From positions 124,001 through 188,000 of the forward strand of contig DISM01000006.1 of the NCBI GenBank assembly GCA_002421805.1: a stretch of 64,000 bases of DNA, read 5' to 3'. The stretch comes from Candidatus Omnitrophica bacterium UBA6210. GTDB taxonomy: Bacteria > Omnitrophota > Gorgyraeia > Velamenicoccales > Velamenicoccaceae. Every line of letters starts with the position of its first letter. The stretch's first letter is position 1. The notes below the pieces were generated by a model. The model was not told the DNA's origin and did no database searches. It worked only from the letters and a program-made list of their open reading frames with translations. This document shows, one piece after another, positions 15,401 to 23,053 of this stretch. The position numbers were made by a program, and so were the translations under genes.

Positions 15401-17281
15401 TTATCCTTCCCGTAATTGTTTTTCTGCGTCTACTTCGTCGCGGTTGATCAGGCGGATGGCCTGTTCGATCTTTTCTTTCATCTCTTCCGGAAGATTTTTG
15501 ATCTCGCGCATCTCGTTGAGGATCTGCAGGCCCATGCGGAAATACCTCACGATCTCTCCCTCGTCCGTATCCGTCAGCGTTGTGACCCGCCTGAAGTCTT
15601 CACCTTCCATCCAGGCCTGCGCGGCCGCCGAAAGGTGCCACCAGAGCCTTTTGGAAACAGGATAGATCCTGTATTTTTGTTCCTTTGCGCGCAAGGCCTC
15701 GTAGAGCTTGTCGCTTGACTGTTTGATGAGGCGGCATCCCTGGGGCAGGCGGGGAGGGGGTTGTTGGTTTTTCCTGGGCTCAAAGACAGCCGCGGCCGCA
15801 AAGACGCCCAGGGTCGTGACGTCCAGAGACTGCAGGATGCGTTTATCATAGAGTTCGGAGATGATCAATTCGTAGCCGTAGATCGCCTTGGCAAAATTCC
15901 CTTTTTCCGTCAAGGCGTTATCTTTGATGAAGCCAAGCTCTTTGAGCAGCTTCATTTTTGCATCCAGGAGCCGCGCCGCTTCCTTCTGCTCATTTTTGCG
16001 TGAGCCGAAGAAGTGGAAAGAAAGCGGGTAGATGTCCAGGAGCCTGTCTCCGAGTTGTCCGAAAAGGTTCAGGAGCGTGGCATAAGAGGTATTGAACTGG
16101 CTTTTGACCTCTTCCGGCCGTCCGAAGACGATGCGTCTGACTTCTTCGGGCCTGATCTTGGCGGGGTGGATGCGGCAGTATACGAACCCTTCCTTGTCCA
16201 TACCGCGTCTGCCGGCGCGGCCGGCCATCTGATAGAAATCCCTGGTCTTGAGGTTGCGCGCGTAGCGGCCGTAGATCTTTCTTAAGTCGTCGAAGATCAC
16301 CGAGCGGCTCGGCATATTGATGCCGAGGGCAAATGTCTCGGTGGTAAAGATGAGTTTTAACAGATGGCTGGTGAAGAGTTGTTCGACGACTTCTTTAAGC
16401 GTCGGCAGCATCCCGGCGTGATGGAACGCGATGCCCCGCCGGACCAGAGGAAGGATGTTCTTGGCGGATTCGTTATCCTGGAGGTCGTATTTCCGGCAGA
16501 GGGAGGAAAAGAGTTCCGTGATCTGTGCTTCTTCCTGGGGCGTGAGGAAGTGGCGACCGCGTAATTCGTACGCCAGGTCTTCGGTTTTCCTCCTGCTGAA
16601 GGCAAAATAGATCGCCGGCAGCCCTCCCTGGGATTCCAGCCGGTCGATCAGGGTGTCGAGCCGGTTGGGTCTCACGGAATGATATGCGGCCGGCGTATCG
16701 AATTTGTCCGTGATGCGGTCGTGGCACTGAAAGAAGATATGAAGGGGGACGGGCCGGTCGTTCTCAATGACGGTCTTGATCTCCTTGTGATGGATCGTCT
16801 GCAGCCATGAGGCAAAGGCGTTGATATTGGGGATCGTCGCGGAGAGGCCGAGAAAATTCATGTGTTCCGGCAGGAGGATCAGGGATTCTTCCCAGACGGT
16901 GCCGCGTTCAGGGTTGTCGATATAATGGATCTCGTCGTAGATCACCCAGGAGTATTTTTTGAGCGATCCGGGGTCATCGAGGATCCTGTTGCGGAATATC
17001 TCCGTCGTCATGATGAGGACAGGGGCGTGAGGATTGATGGAGATGTCGCCGGTCACGATGCCGATGGCGTCCCCATAGAGCCGCCTGAAATCCCTGAATT
17101 TCTGGTTGGAGAGGGCCTTGATGGGCGCCGTGTAGATGACGCCCGTGCGCCTGGCGACGGAGGCGGTGATGACGTGTTCGGCAATGGCGGTTTTTCCCGC
17201 GCCCGTCGGCGCTGAAACGACGACCGAGCATCCCCTATTGATGCCATCGATGGCTTCTTCTTGGAAGCGGTCATAAATCAT
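15401..17281 (-). CDS. Ski2/Mtr4-like DExH-box RNA helicase
   Basis: 626 residues. SF2 helicase motifs in order: I APTGAGKTAIAEH (about 24-36), Ia TAPIKALSNQKFRDF, II DEIHYID (about 116), III LSATIPN, then FHHAGMLP, IV-V TTETFALGINMPSR and VI YQMAGRAGRRGMD. DEIH together with the HHAGMLP block places it in the Ski2-like family (as in actinobacterial HelY), which unwinds structured RNA or remodels RNPs. The C-terminal 200 residues are helical and Lys/Glu-rich, as in the family. It is a lone gene; its predicted -10 lies only six bases before the ATG, with no ribosome site, so the mRNA is probably leaderless. Confidence 0.88.
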   Translation of the reverse strand: MIYDRFQEEAIDGINRGCSVVVSAPTGAGKTAIAEHVITASVARRTGVIYTAPIKALSNQKFRDFRRLYGDAIGIVTGDISINPHAPVLIMTTEIFRNRILDDPGSLKKYSWVIYDEIHYIDNPERGTVWEESLILLPEHMNFLGLSATIPNINAFASWLQTIHHKEIKTVIENDRPVPLHIFFQCHDRITDKFDTPAAYHSVRPNRLDTLIDRLESQGGLPAIYFAFSRRKTEDLAYELRGRHFLTPQEEAQITELFSSLCRKYDLQDNESAKNILPLVRRGIAFHHAGMLPTLKEVVEQLFTSHLLKLIFTTETFALGINMPSRSVIFDDLRKIYGRYARNLKTRDFYQMAGRAGRRGMDKEGFVYCRIHPAKIRPEEVRRIVFGRPEEVKSQFNTSYATLLNLFGQLGDRLLDIYPLSFHFFGSRKNEQKEAARLLDAKMKLLKELGFIKDNALTEKGNFAKAIYGYELIISELYDKRILQSLDVTTLGVFAAAAVFEPRKNQQPPPRLPQGCRLIKQSSDKLYEALRAKEQKYRIYPVSKRLWWHLSAAAQAWMEGEDFRRVTTLTDTDEGEIVRYFRMGLQILNEMREIKNLPEEMKEKIEQAIRLINRDEVDAEKQLREG

Positions 17282-17287
17282 AGGGCC

Positions 17288-17315
17288 ATTATAAACAATA
17301 TTGCAATAAAATCAA
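17288..17315 (-). promoter_or_regulatory. Promoter of the helicase gene, predicted leaderless start
   Basis: On the minus strand TTGATT (17315-17310), 16-base spacer, TATAAT (17293-17288). Seven bases past the -10 is position 17281, the A of the ATG, so the transcript would begin at the start codon. Confidence 0.68.
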
Positions 17316-17438
17316 AGGCCTGTGCGGTTGTCCTGTTTTGAGCTTTCCGGAATGAAAAAGATTTTAAAGTAGATTTTTTCATCAGATTAGATATAATAAG
17401 GGCATATTTATGGTGTTGCGGACTTATAATGGGACGAT

Positions 17439-17900
17439 ATGAATACGCGTCGGATATGGCTGAAGGGCAGAACACAAGGGCTTTGGGCCCTTGCTTTTTT
17501 TTGCTTAAGCGGTGCCGTTTTATGCGGCGGGTGCGCCCATGTCAAAGAGCTTGGAAAAGAAGTGTGGGGAACGTCTATGCAGCATCTGGAACGGGCGCGT
17601 CCGGATGCCAGGATCGTCATTGTCAGGAAGGCCAAGCACGATACTTGTGTGGGCGCCGCCGAGATCCTCAAAGCAAAAGGCGCGAATGTTTATCTGACGG
17701 GCGAGAACGACGCCTATCTGGCTGCGATGAATTTTGCAGGAAGCGTGAATACCACGCAAGTGGGTTTGTTTTTTACCTCGGTTGACGAAAAAACCACGAA
17801 GATCGAGGTGGCGTCTTTGAGCCCACGGCTTGCCAGCGCCGTCGCGGGAATGTTGTCGGAAGGTTTTCAGGAGAAGCCGAAAGAGACCGTGACCCCCTAG
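17439..17900 (+). CDS. Small putative lipoprotein, unknown function
   Basis: 153 residues. Basic start (MNTRRIWLKGR), a hydrophobic stretch and then a lipobox-like LCGGC with Cys32 as the likely lipidated residue. The -3 residue is Cys rather than Leu, so lipidation is probable but not certain. The mature part is an alpha/beta domain of about 115 residues (ARIVIVRKAKHD, TTQVGLFFTSVDEKTTKIEVAS, LASAVAGMLSEGF); I do not recognise the family. An overlapping frame starting at 17429 lacks these features. Two TATAAT boxes (17392, 17425) lie upstream without a clear -35. The stop sits inside the palindrome ACCCCCTAGGGGGT. The PagL-like gene follows 70 bases on. Confidence 0.65.
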   Translation: MNTRRIWLKGRTQGLWALAFFCLSGAVLCGGCAHVKELGKEVWGTSMQHLERARPDARIVIVRKAKHDTCVGAAEILKAKGANVYLTGENDAYLAAMNFAGSVNTTQVGLFFTSVDEKTTKIEVASLSPRLASAVAGMLSEGFQEKPKETVTP

Positions 17901-17970
17901 GGGGTTGTCCGCGTTTTAGCGGTGCATATAGATCTTTATTAGACACGCCCCATTAAAAAAGGAGCAGGGC

Positions 17971-18576
17971 ATGAAAAAATCAACACATGGCGTCGTGGCG
18001 CTTGGTCTGACCGTTCTTTTGGCCTTATCCTGTCTTGTGGCTCCGGCTTTTGCCGAGAGACCGCAGGAGGGTATCGGCAAGTGGCTGCAGGAGATCGGTT
18101 TCTTCACCGGCTATATCCAGGCGGATTTGAAGAACCAGGACGACGAACAGGCCATTCCTCTGGGTGTGCGCTTCGGTTTTGACCTCAAGCCGTTCACCAA
18201 AAAATTCGGTTTCGAACCCAAGGGGATGCTGGAGTTGATCTATGAGATCTTTGCAGGCAATATCTTTCAGCCCGAGAACAACGCGGAAATGGGCGCGGGC
18301 TTCTATTTGCGCTATTCCTATCCTTTGACAAAGAAGCTTTATCCTTATATAGAGGTAGGGTCCGGGCTGTATTACATGACCCTGCATACGTATGAACAGT
18401 CGACGCAATTCAATTTCGCATCTGCCGGCGGCGCGGGCCTGACATATTTCTTAAAGGACAATCTCGCGGTCAATGTCGGATACAGGATGCGCCATGTTTC
18501 CAACGCGTCCATTAAAGAACCGAACGGCGGTATCGACGCCAATATGTATCTTGTCGGCATGTCGTGGTATTTTTGA
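17971..18576 (+). CDS. PagL-like lipid A 3-O-deacylase (acyloxyacyl hydrolase family)
   Basis: 201 residues; signal peptide 1-28 ending AFA, then a beta-barrel-like protein ending in an aromatic pair (WYF), as outer-membrane barrels do. The family active-site motif is present as RHVSNASIKEPNGGID, with His175 and Ser177 as the catalytic pair. PagL trims an acyl chain from lipid A in the outer membrane and so changes the surface charge and immune profile of LPS. The chain is slightly longer than Pseudomonas PagL. An AAGGAG site precedes the ATG by a few bases. The hydrolase function is supported by motif only, and lipid A genes are not seen in the window. Confidence 0.78.
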   Translation: MKKSTHGVVALGLTVLLALSCLVAPAFAERPQEGIGKWLQEIGFFTGYIQADLKNQDDEQAIPLGVRFGFDLKPFTKKFGFEPKGMLELIYEIFAGNIFQPENNAEMGAGFYLRYSYPLTKKLYPYIEVGSGLYYMTLHTYEQSTQFNFASAGGAGLTYFLKDNLAVNVGYRMRHVSNASIKEPNGGIDANMYLVGMSWYF

Positions 18577-18579
18577 AAA

Positions 18580-18722
18580 AGTAAATAGTACATAGTAGTC
18601 AGTAAAAGAATAAAGATGGAAGAAAAGAAAAAAGTTTAAGTATGCGGAGATTTCTCGCGGCAGGAAGTTTTGTCATCGGTTTTTGATTTTACTGTCTGCT
18701 ATTTACTATCTACTGACTACTT
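18580..18722. repeat. AT-rich inverted repeat between pagL-like and yqeY
   Basis: TAGTAGTCAGTAAAA (18593-18607) pairs with TTTTACTGTCTGCTA (18687-18701) with two mismatches. Related TAGTA/TACTA words flank both arms out to 18722. It fills most of the 161-base gap and may act as a terminator or be a repeat-family member. Confidence 0.5.
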
Positions 18723-18737
18723 ACAATGAGGTAAACA

Positions 18738-19202
18738 ATGACATTGGAAGATAAGATCATGGCCGATTTTAAGGAGGCCATGAAAATCAAAGATTCCATG
18801 CGCACGCAGACGATCAGTTTTCTGCGTTCGGAGATGAAATACTGCGCTATCGAGAAGAGGACTGAGAAGCTCGATGACGCCGATGTCATAGGTGTCATCA
18901 AAAAGCTTGTCAAGCAGCGCCAGGAGTCCATCGCTCAGTTTGAAAAGGGCGGCCGCCAGGACCTGGTCGACAAGGAGAAGAAAGAGCTGGAGATCCTCAA
19001 GGGCTACCTGCCTCAAGAGATGTCCGCGCAGGAGCTGGAGAAGATCGTTCGCGCTGTGATGGCCGAGACCCAGGCCTCATCGCTCAAGGACATGGGCCGC
19101 GTGATGAAAGAGGTCCTGGCCAGGACCGGCGGACGCTGCGACAACAAGGCGGTCAGCGACCTGGTCAAGAGCAGTCTGGCGGGGCCGGCGGCCAAACCTT
19201 AA
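18738..19202 (+). CDS. GatB/YqeY domain protein
   Basis: 154 residues, the normal length of stand-alone YqeY proteins. It has the two helical parts of the family: an N-terminal bundle (ADFKEAMKIKDSMRTQTISF, VIKKLVKQRQESI) and the C-terminal tail-like domain (LPQEMSAQELEKIV, DMGRVMKEVLARTGG, VSDLVKSSL) shared with the end of GatB. The GatB tail contacts tRNA in the amidotransferase, so a tRNA-related role is assumed, but the cellular function of free YqeY is not established. GAGG precedes the ATG. The gene stands alone; the 372-base stretch to nspC carries palindromes only. Confidence 0.9.
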   Translation: MTLEDKIMADFKEAMKIKDSMRTQTISFLRSEMKYCAIEKRTEKLDDADVIGVIKKLVKQRQESIAQFEKGGRQDLVDKEKKELEILKGYLPQEMSAQELEKIVRAVMAETQASSLKDMGRVMKEVLARTGGRCDNKAVSDLVKSSLAGPAAKP

Positions 19203-19312
19203 CGCGCCGATCGGTTCTATTCAGGATTTTCCGATTTTCGTTTTGCCTCTCGTATATTGCACGTTCCTGTCTCATCGCTTGTAGGCCATCTTGAGCGCCT
19301 GCCGGGCCAAAA

Positions 19313-19343
19313 AATCAGGGAATTTCAAAGAATTCCCTTGATT
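19313..19343. repeat. Imperfect hairpin in the yqeY-nspC gap
   Basis: AATCAGGGAATT (19313-19324) and AATTCCCTTGATT (19331-19343) pair with one bulged base. It lacks a U-tract. Confidence 0.45.
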
Positions 19344-19380
19344 CGCAAAATAAATTCATATAAGATAACAGCAACATGGT

Positions 19381-19418
19381 TGAACCCCGTTGGAAAAATA
19401 TTTTTCCAACGGGGTTCA
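19381..19418. repeat. 38-bp perfect palindrome
   Basis: TGAACCCCGTTGGAAAAAT followed directly by its exact reverse complement, 19-bp arms with no spacer. In RNA it would give a 17-bp stem with an ATAT loop. It lies alone in the 372-base gap between yqeY and nspC; apart from it and the weaker hairpin at 19313 I see no feature there. Short open frames across it have no family resemblance. It may be a bidirectional terminator or a protein-binding operator. Confidence 0.85.
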
Positions 19419-19574
19419 GGTTTTCTCGACGTGAGACAAAGGAGCCTGCGCCCAAAGAGATGGAAAATGGAAGAGGATGGTCTCGTGTTTTGAGGGGCTT
19501 GACCGCGCGAGCGACGGTTCGCTTGAAATTTTGCCGTTCCCGGGTCAGGCTTATTTTTTTCTTCGCTTTTTAAA

Positions 19575-20678
19575 ATGATTTTAAATACGCCATATTATCT
19601 GATCGATGAACGAAGGCTGCTGGCAAACCTTAACGTGATCAAGCACGTTAGGGAGGCTGCGGGCGTTAAGGTCGTCTTGGCACTCAAGTGTTTTGCGGCG
19701 TGGAGCGTTTTCGGATTGATGAGGCGCTTTATGGACGGGACAACGTCGAGCTCGGTCTATGAGGCGCGCCTGGGGCATGAAAAATTCGGCAAGGAAGTCC
19801 ACGCCTATTGCGTCGGTTTCTGCAAAGAGGATGTCCGTGAGGTCGGCGCTTTTTCGGACAAGATCATTTTTAACTCTTTGTCCCAGCTTGAGGCGCTCGG
19901 CGGTTTGGCCGGGGGCTGTCAGCTCGGCGTAAGAGTGAATCCCGGCATCAGCTTTTCCCATTTTGATCTCGCGGACCCGGCGAGGAAGTATTCGCGCCTG
20001 GGCGTGACGGACAAGGCGGCGCTGAAAAGAGCGCTGCCGCGCCTGAGTGGAGTAATGTTCCATTACAATTGCGAGAACGACGATTTCGGTCATTTTGCGC
20101 GGCACCTGGATTGTATCGGCCGCGTTTACGGGGACGTGTTGGGTCGTCTGGAGTGGGTCAGCCTCGGCGGAGGGCTTTATTTCACCAAAAAAGGATATCC
20201 GGTCGGGAAGTTTTGCAAAAAATTGAAGGCCTTCAGCCGCGCGTTCGGTATCCAGGTTTATCTGGAGCCGGGTGAGGCCGCCATCACGCAGGCGGCGCAG
20301 CTGGTGACGCGGGTGCTTGATATCGTCCGTAACAAGATCGATATTGCGATCGTGGACGCCTCCACTGAGGCCCACATGCTTGACCTGCTTATTTACCGTC
20401 AGAAGGCCAAGCTGCAGGAAAACCGGGGAGGGCGGTTCACATACATGGTCGCCGGCCGGTCGTGCCTCGCAGGAGATGTCTTCGGCACATACCGCCTGGA
20501 CCGGCGGCTCAAGGTGGGCAGTGAGATCCGGTTTTTGGATGCCGCCGGTTATACGATGGTCAAGAAAAACTGGTTCAACGGCCTCCAGATGCCGTCTATC
20601 GTCGTCAAGAGGCTCAGCGGGTCGCTGGATGTCGTGCGCCGGTTCTCCTATAGGGATTTTGTGAACAGCTTGTCATAG
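19575..20678 (+). CDS. nspC: Carboxynorspermidine/carboxyspermidine decarboxylase
   Basis: 367 residues, PLP enzyme of the alanine-racemase-fold decarboxylases. It decarboxylates carboxynorspermidine or carboxyspermidine to the free triamine. The PLP lysine is Lys38 in LALKCFAAWSVFGLM, followed by the NspC hallmark MDGTTSSSVYEARLG and later VMFHYNCEN, SLGGGLYF and YLEPGEAAI. The C-terminal part has GRSCLAGDVFGTYRLDR with the second-subunit cysteine motif. Carboxynorspermidine synthase follows 36 bases downstream, making a two-gene polyamine operon. There is no good ribosome site before the ATG at 19575. Specificity (norspermidine or spermidine) cannot be read from sequence. Confidence 0.95.
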   Translation: MILNTPYYLIDERRLLANLNVIKHVREAAGVKVVLALKCFAAWSVFGLMRRFMDGTTSSSVYEARLGHEKFGKEVHAYCVGFCKEDVREVGAFSDKIIFNSLSQLEALGGLAGGCQLGVRVNPGISFSHFDLADPARKYSRLGVTDKAALKRALPRLSGVMFHYNCENDDFGHFARHLDCIGRVYGDVLGRLEWVSLGGGLYFTKKGYPVGKFCKKLKAFSRAFGIQVYLEPGEAAITQAAQLVTRVLDIVRNKIDIAIVDASTEAHMLDLLIYRQKAKLQENRGGRFTYMVAGRSCLAGDVFGTYRLDRRLKVGSEIRFLDAAGYTMVKKNWFNGLQMPSIVVKRLSGSLDVVRRFSYRDFVNSLS

Positions 20679-20714
20679 GATTATGCTTTAGAGAGGATAA
20701 GGAGGGTCGCTCGT

Positions 20715-21962
20715 ATGAAGAAAAATATTTTGATCGTCGGGGCTGGAGGCGTGGCTCATGTGGCGGCGCATAAGTGCGCGCAGCACAATGACGTTCTGGG
20801 CGACATCTGCATCGCGTCGAGGACCCTGGGCAAGTGCGACGCCATCATCGCAAGCGTCAACAGGAAGGGCCATCTCAAGGACAAGACGAAGAAGCTTTAT
20901 TCCCGCAGGATCGACGCCCTGGATATCCCTTCGACCGTCAAGCTGATCAAGGAGACAAATTCCCAGATCGTCATGAACCTGGCCCAGGCCTATGTGAACA
21001 TGTCGCTTCTTGAAGCCTGCATCCAGGCCGGGGTCGCCTACATGGATACGGCGATCCATGAAGACCCCAAAAAGGTCTGTGAGGATCCGCCGTGGTATGC
21101 GAATTACGAATGGAAACGCAAAGACCGTTGCAGGGAACACGGGATCACGGCCATTCTCGGCGTGGGTTTCGACCCCGGCGTGGTCAATGCCTACTGTGCC
21201 TTGGCCGTAAAGCATTATTTCGACAAGATCGATACGATCGATATCTTGGATGTGAATGCCGGCAGCCACGGCAGGTATTTTGCGACAAACTTCGATCCGG
21301 AGATCAATTTCAGGGAATTCAAGAAGGTCTGGACGTGGATCGACCGCAAGTGGGTGTGCGAAAAGGTCCATGCCGTCAAGATGGTTTATGATTTTCCCGT
21401 GGTCGGCAAACTGCCGGTGTATCTCAACGGCCACGATGAGCTGCATTCCCTGTCAAAGAATATTGACGCCGATTCCATCCGCTTCTGGATGGGCTTCGGC
21501 GATCACTATATCAATGTCTTTACGGTGTTGACCAACCTGGGGTTGACGTCCGAGAAGCCTATCAAGACCGCTGAAGGCGTTGAGATCGTGCCGTTGAAGG
21601 TCCTCAAGGCCATTTTGCCGGATCCTTCGTCTCTGGCCCCTACCTATACAGGGAAGACCTGCATTGGCAATTATGTCAAGGGGGCCAAAGACGGCAAGCG
21701 CAGGGACATATTCATCTATAATATCTGCGACCACGCCGCTTGCTACAAAGAAGTGGAGTCCCAGGCGATTTCTTACACGGCGGGCGTGCCTCCGGTGGCC
21801 GCCGCGATGCTGATCGCCGGCGGTACCTGGGATCCGAAGACGATGGTAAACGTTGAAGAGCTGGACCCGGATCCTTTTATCGAATTATTGGGTCCGATGG
21901 GGCTGCCGACCGTTGTCGAGGAACATCCTGCGCCGCTTCCGTCGAGCGAAAGGGTGAAATAG
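20715..21962 (+). CDS. Carboxynorspermidine/carboxyspermidine synthase (saccharopine dehydrogenase family)
   Basis: 415 residues. An N-terminal Rossmann fold opens with ILIVGAGGVAHVAAHKCAQ; further family blocks are DICIASRTLGKCDAI, YMDTAIHEDP, ILGVGFDPGVVNAY and VNAGSHGRYFATNFDPEIN. The enzyme condenses aspartate semialdehyde with putrescine or diaminopropane and reduces the imine, giving carboxyspermidine or carboxynorspermidine. The product is the substrate of the enzyme encoded just upstream (nspC). This route needs no decarboxylated AdoMet. A GGAGG-like GATAAGGAGGG site lies before the ATG. A divergent SpeD homologue follows after a 204-base gap. Confidence 0.94.
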   Translation: MKKNILIVGAGGVAHVAAHKCAQHNDVLGDICIASRTLGKCDAIIASVNRKGHLKDKTKKLYSRRIDALDIPSTVKLIKETNSQIVMNLAQAYVNMSLLEACIQAGVAYMDTAIHEDPKKVCEDPPWYANYEWKRKDRCREHGITAILGVGFDPGVVNAYCALAVKHYFDKIDTIDILDVNAGSHGRYFATNFDPEINFREFKKVWTWIDRKWVCEKVHAVKMVYDFPVVGKLPVYLNGHDELHSLSKNIDADSIRFWMGFGDHYINVFTVLTNLGLTSEKPIKTAEGVEIVPLKVLKAILPDPSSLAPTYTGKTCIGNYVKGAKDGKRRDIFIYNICDHAACYKEVESQAISYTAGVPPVAAAMLIAGGTWDPKTMVNVEELDPDPFIELLGPMGLPTVVEEHPAPLPSSERVK

Positions 21963-22166
21963 GGCAAAAATTTTTTTAAAGATATCTTGTGTTGACAGAC
22001 GCGTGTAGTATAATATCACCCAAGAGCGATGTCCCTGGGTTGTGTCGTTGTCAAAAAAAACAATTCCGGGGACAAAATATTTAACCCAAAGAAATCTGCC
22101 GCGTGGCCATGCGCTTAAAGCCGCTTTTCGCGGGAGATTTCGCCGTTGATGGAGGTAAGTAAGGGG

Positions 22167-22547
22167 ATGCCTAAGAACGTCACGATGCCTGCGGGTAGTT
22201 TTGGTCTGGAAGTTGTTCTGGATCTTTACGGCTGCGATCCTCAGACGATCCGTTCGGCCAAGAAGCTCTCAGAATTCACCACCAAGCTCTGCAAGCTGTT
22301 GAAGATGAAGAAATACGGCAAGACGCTCCTGCCGCATTTCGGTTACGATAAGGCGCATACCGCGGGTTATTCGATGCTGCAGTTCATTGAGACCAGCTCG
22401 ATCACGGGGCATTTTTCCGAGCTCTGGAATTCCGCTTACATTAACATTTTTTCCTGCAGGGAATTTGACGCGCACAAGGCTGCGGATTTCACGGTCAAAT
22501 TCTTTGGGGCCAAGAAGGCCACCAGGAGGGTTCTTTTGAGGAAGTGA
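22167..22547 (+). CDS. Divergent S-adenosylmethionine decarboxylase (SpeD)-like pyruvoyl protein
   Basis: 126 residues from the ATG at 22167, which follows a GGAGG site; a TTG/ATG start 15-21 bases upstream would overlap that site. The N-terminal GLEVVLDLYGCDPQTI is typical of the SpeD fold. The cleavage region reads FIETSSITGHFSE where canonical enzymes have ISESHLTIHTWPE. With one inserted residue, Ser77 aligns with the pyruvoyl-forming serine, His82 with the processing histidine and Cys97 (IFSC) with the catalytic cysteine. The Glu-Ser cleavage pair becomes Thr-Ser. It lies downstream of AdoMet-independent (nor)spermidine genes, so ornithine or arginine decarboxylation, known for some SpeD homologues, is a real alternative. 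A strong terminator follows. Confidence 0.75.
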   Translation: MPKNVTMPAGSFGLEVVLDLYGCDPQTIRSAKKLSEFTTKLCKLLKMKKYGKTLLPHFGYDKAHTAGYSMLQFIETSSITGHFSELWNSAYINIFSCREFDAHKAADFTVKFFGAKKATRRVLLRK

Positions 22548-22568
22548 ACCAGCACAAGCTCTTCTGAG

Positions 22569-22605
22569 AGGCCCCTGGCCAAGGCAAGGCCGGGGGCCTT
22601 TTTTT
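22569..22605 (+). terminator. Rho-independent terminator after the SpeD-like gene
   Basis: 12-bp stem AGGCCCCTGGCC (22569-22580) / GGCCGGGGGCCT (22588-22599) with one U-G pair and a 7-base loop, followed by six further T. It ends the polyamine genes. Confidence 0.92.
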
Positions 22606-22931
22606 CACCGGGCCATCCAAAAATAATGGATAGATTGGAGGCCAGCCGTTGCGAAGAGAAAAGCACGGCGTTGCAGTTGTTCCAGGGAAATGTTATGCAT
22701 GGATTTCTCTCCGTTCGGTGAGAGGGAGGGCCTCCCTTGCCATATCTATTTACTAAGGGCTGGACAATTTTTGGCTGCGACTGCGTCACTCGTCCTTGGC
22801 GTCGTGCTGCGACTACGCCGGCGCCCTCGTTCTGGTTCGACTTCGCTCACCATCCTGAGCAAGGTCGAAGGATTTGTCTCGCTCAAAGATTGTCTCAGCC
22901 AATCTACCCCTTATTTTTGGATGGCCCGGTG
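22606..22931. mobile_element. 326-bp MITE-like element with 33-bp terminal inverted repeats
   Basis: The left end 22606-22638 (beginning CACCGGGCCATCCAAAAATA) and the right end 22899-22931 are inverted repeats with two mismatches in 33. The element starts exactly at the T-run of the SpeD terminator and ends 33 bases before the lysS promoter. It has no significant coding capacity. Inside is a hairpin (22836-22869) of the TTCGAC...GTCGAA type. No certain target-site duplication is visible (T-rich flanks on both sides). A structured RNA closed by a 33-bp helix is an alternative. Apart from this and the lysS promoter, the 506-base gap 22548-23053 shows nothing else. Confidence 0.65.
22836..22869. 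repeat. Internal hairpin repeat TTCGACTTCGCTCA/TGAGCAAGGTCGAA
   Basis: 14-base arms (11 matching) around a 6-base centre. It resembles a widely dispersed REP-like word seen in many environmental genomes and is nested in the 22606-22931 element. Confidence 0.6.
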
Positions 22932-22964
22932 TCTTTTTGAGCAGATTCAAGGTTTGAATAGGCG

Positions 22965-22993
22965 TTGACAGCTTTTTTTGCGTCGGTTATAAT
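22965..22993 (+). promoter_or_regulatory. Consensus sigma70 promoter for lysS and the following genes
   Basis: TTGACA (22965-22970), 17-base spacer, TATAAT (22988-22993): a perfect match. Predicted start near 23000 and a leader of about 54 bases ending in an AGGAGA ribosome site before the ATG at 23054. It may drive the long plus-strand run through clpC and beyond. Confidence 0.9.
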
Positions 22994-23053
22994 AAACACA
23001 GATTTTTCTTAAGTTATTTGTTTTTTAGGAGTTAAAAAATTCCAGGAGAACCT

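Noticed and set aside
19257..19573. Two overlapping short frames (78 and 65 aa) between yqeY and nspC
   Set aside because: They run through a perfect palindrome and lack ribosome sites or protein-like features.
21992..22014. TTGACA and TATAAT before the SpeD-like gene
   Set aside because: The boxes are separated by only 11 bases, too few for a sigma70 promoter; the -10 could be used with a weak -35 (TCTTGT), but support is poor.
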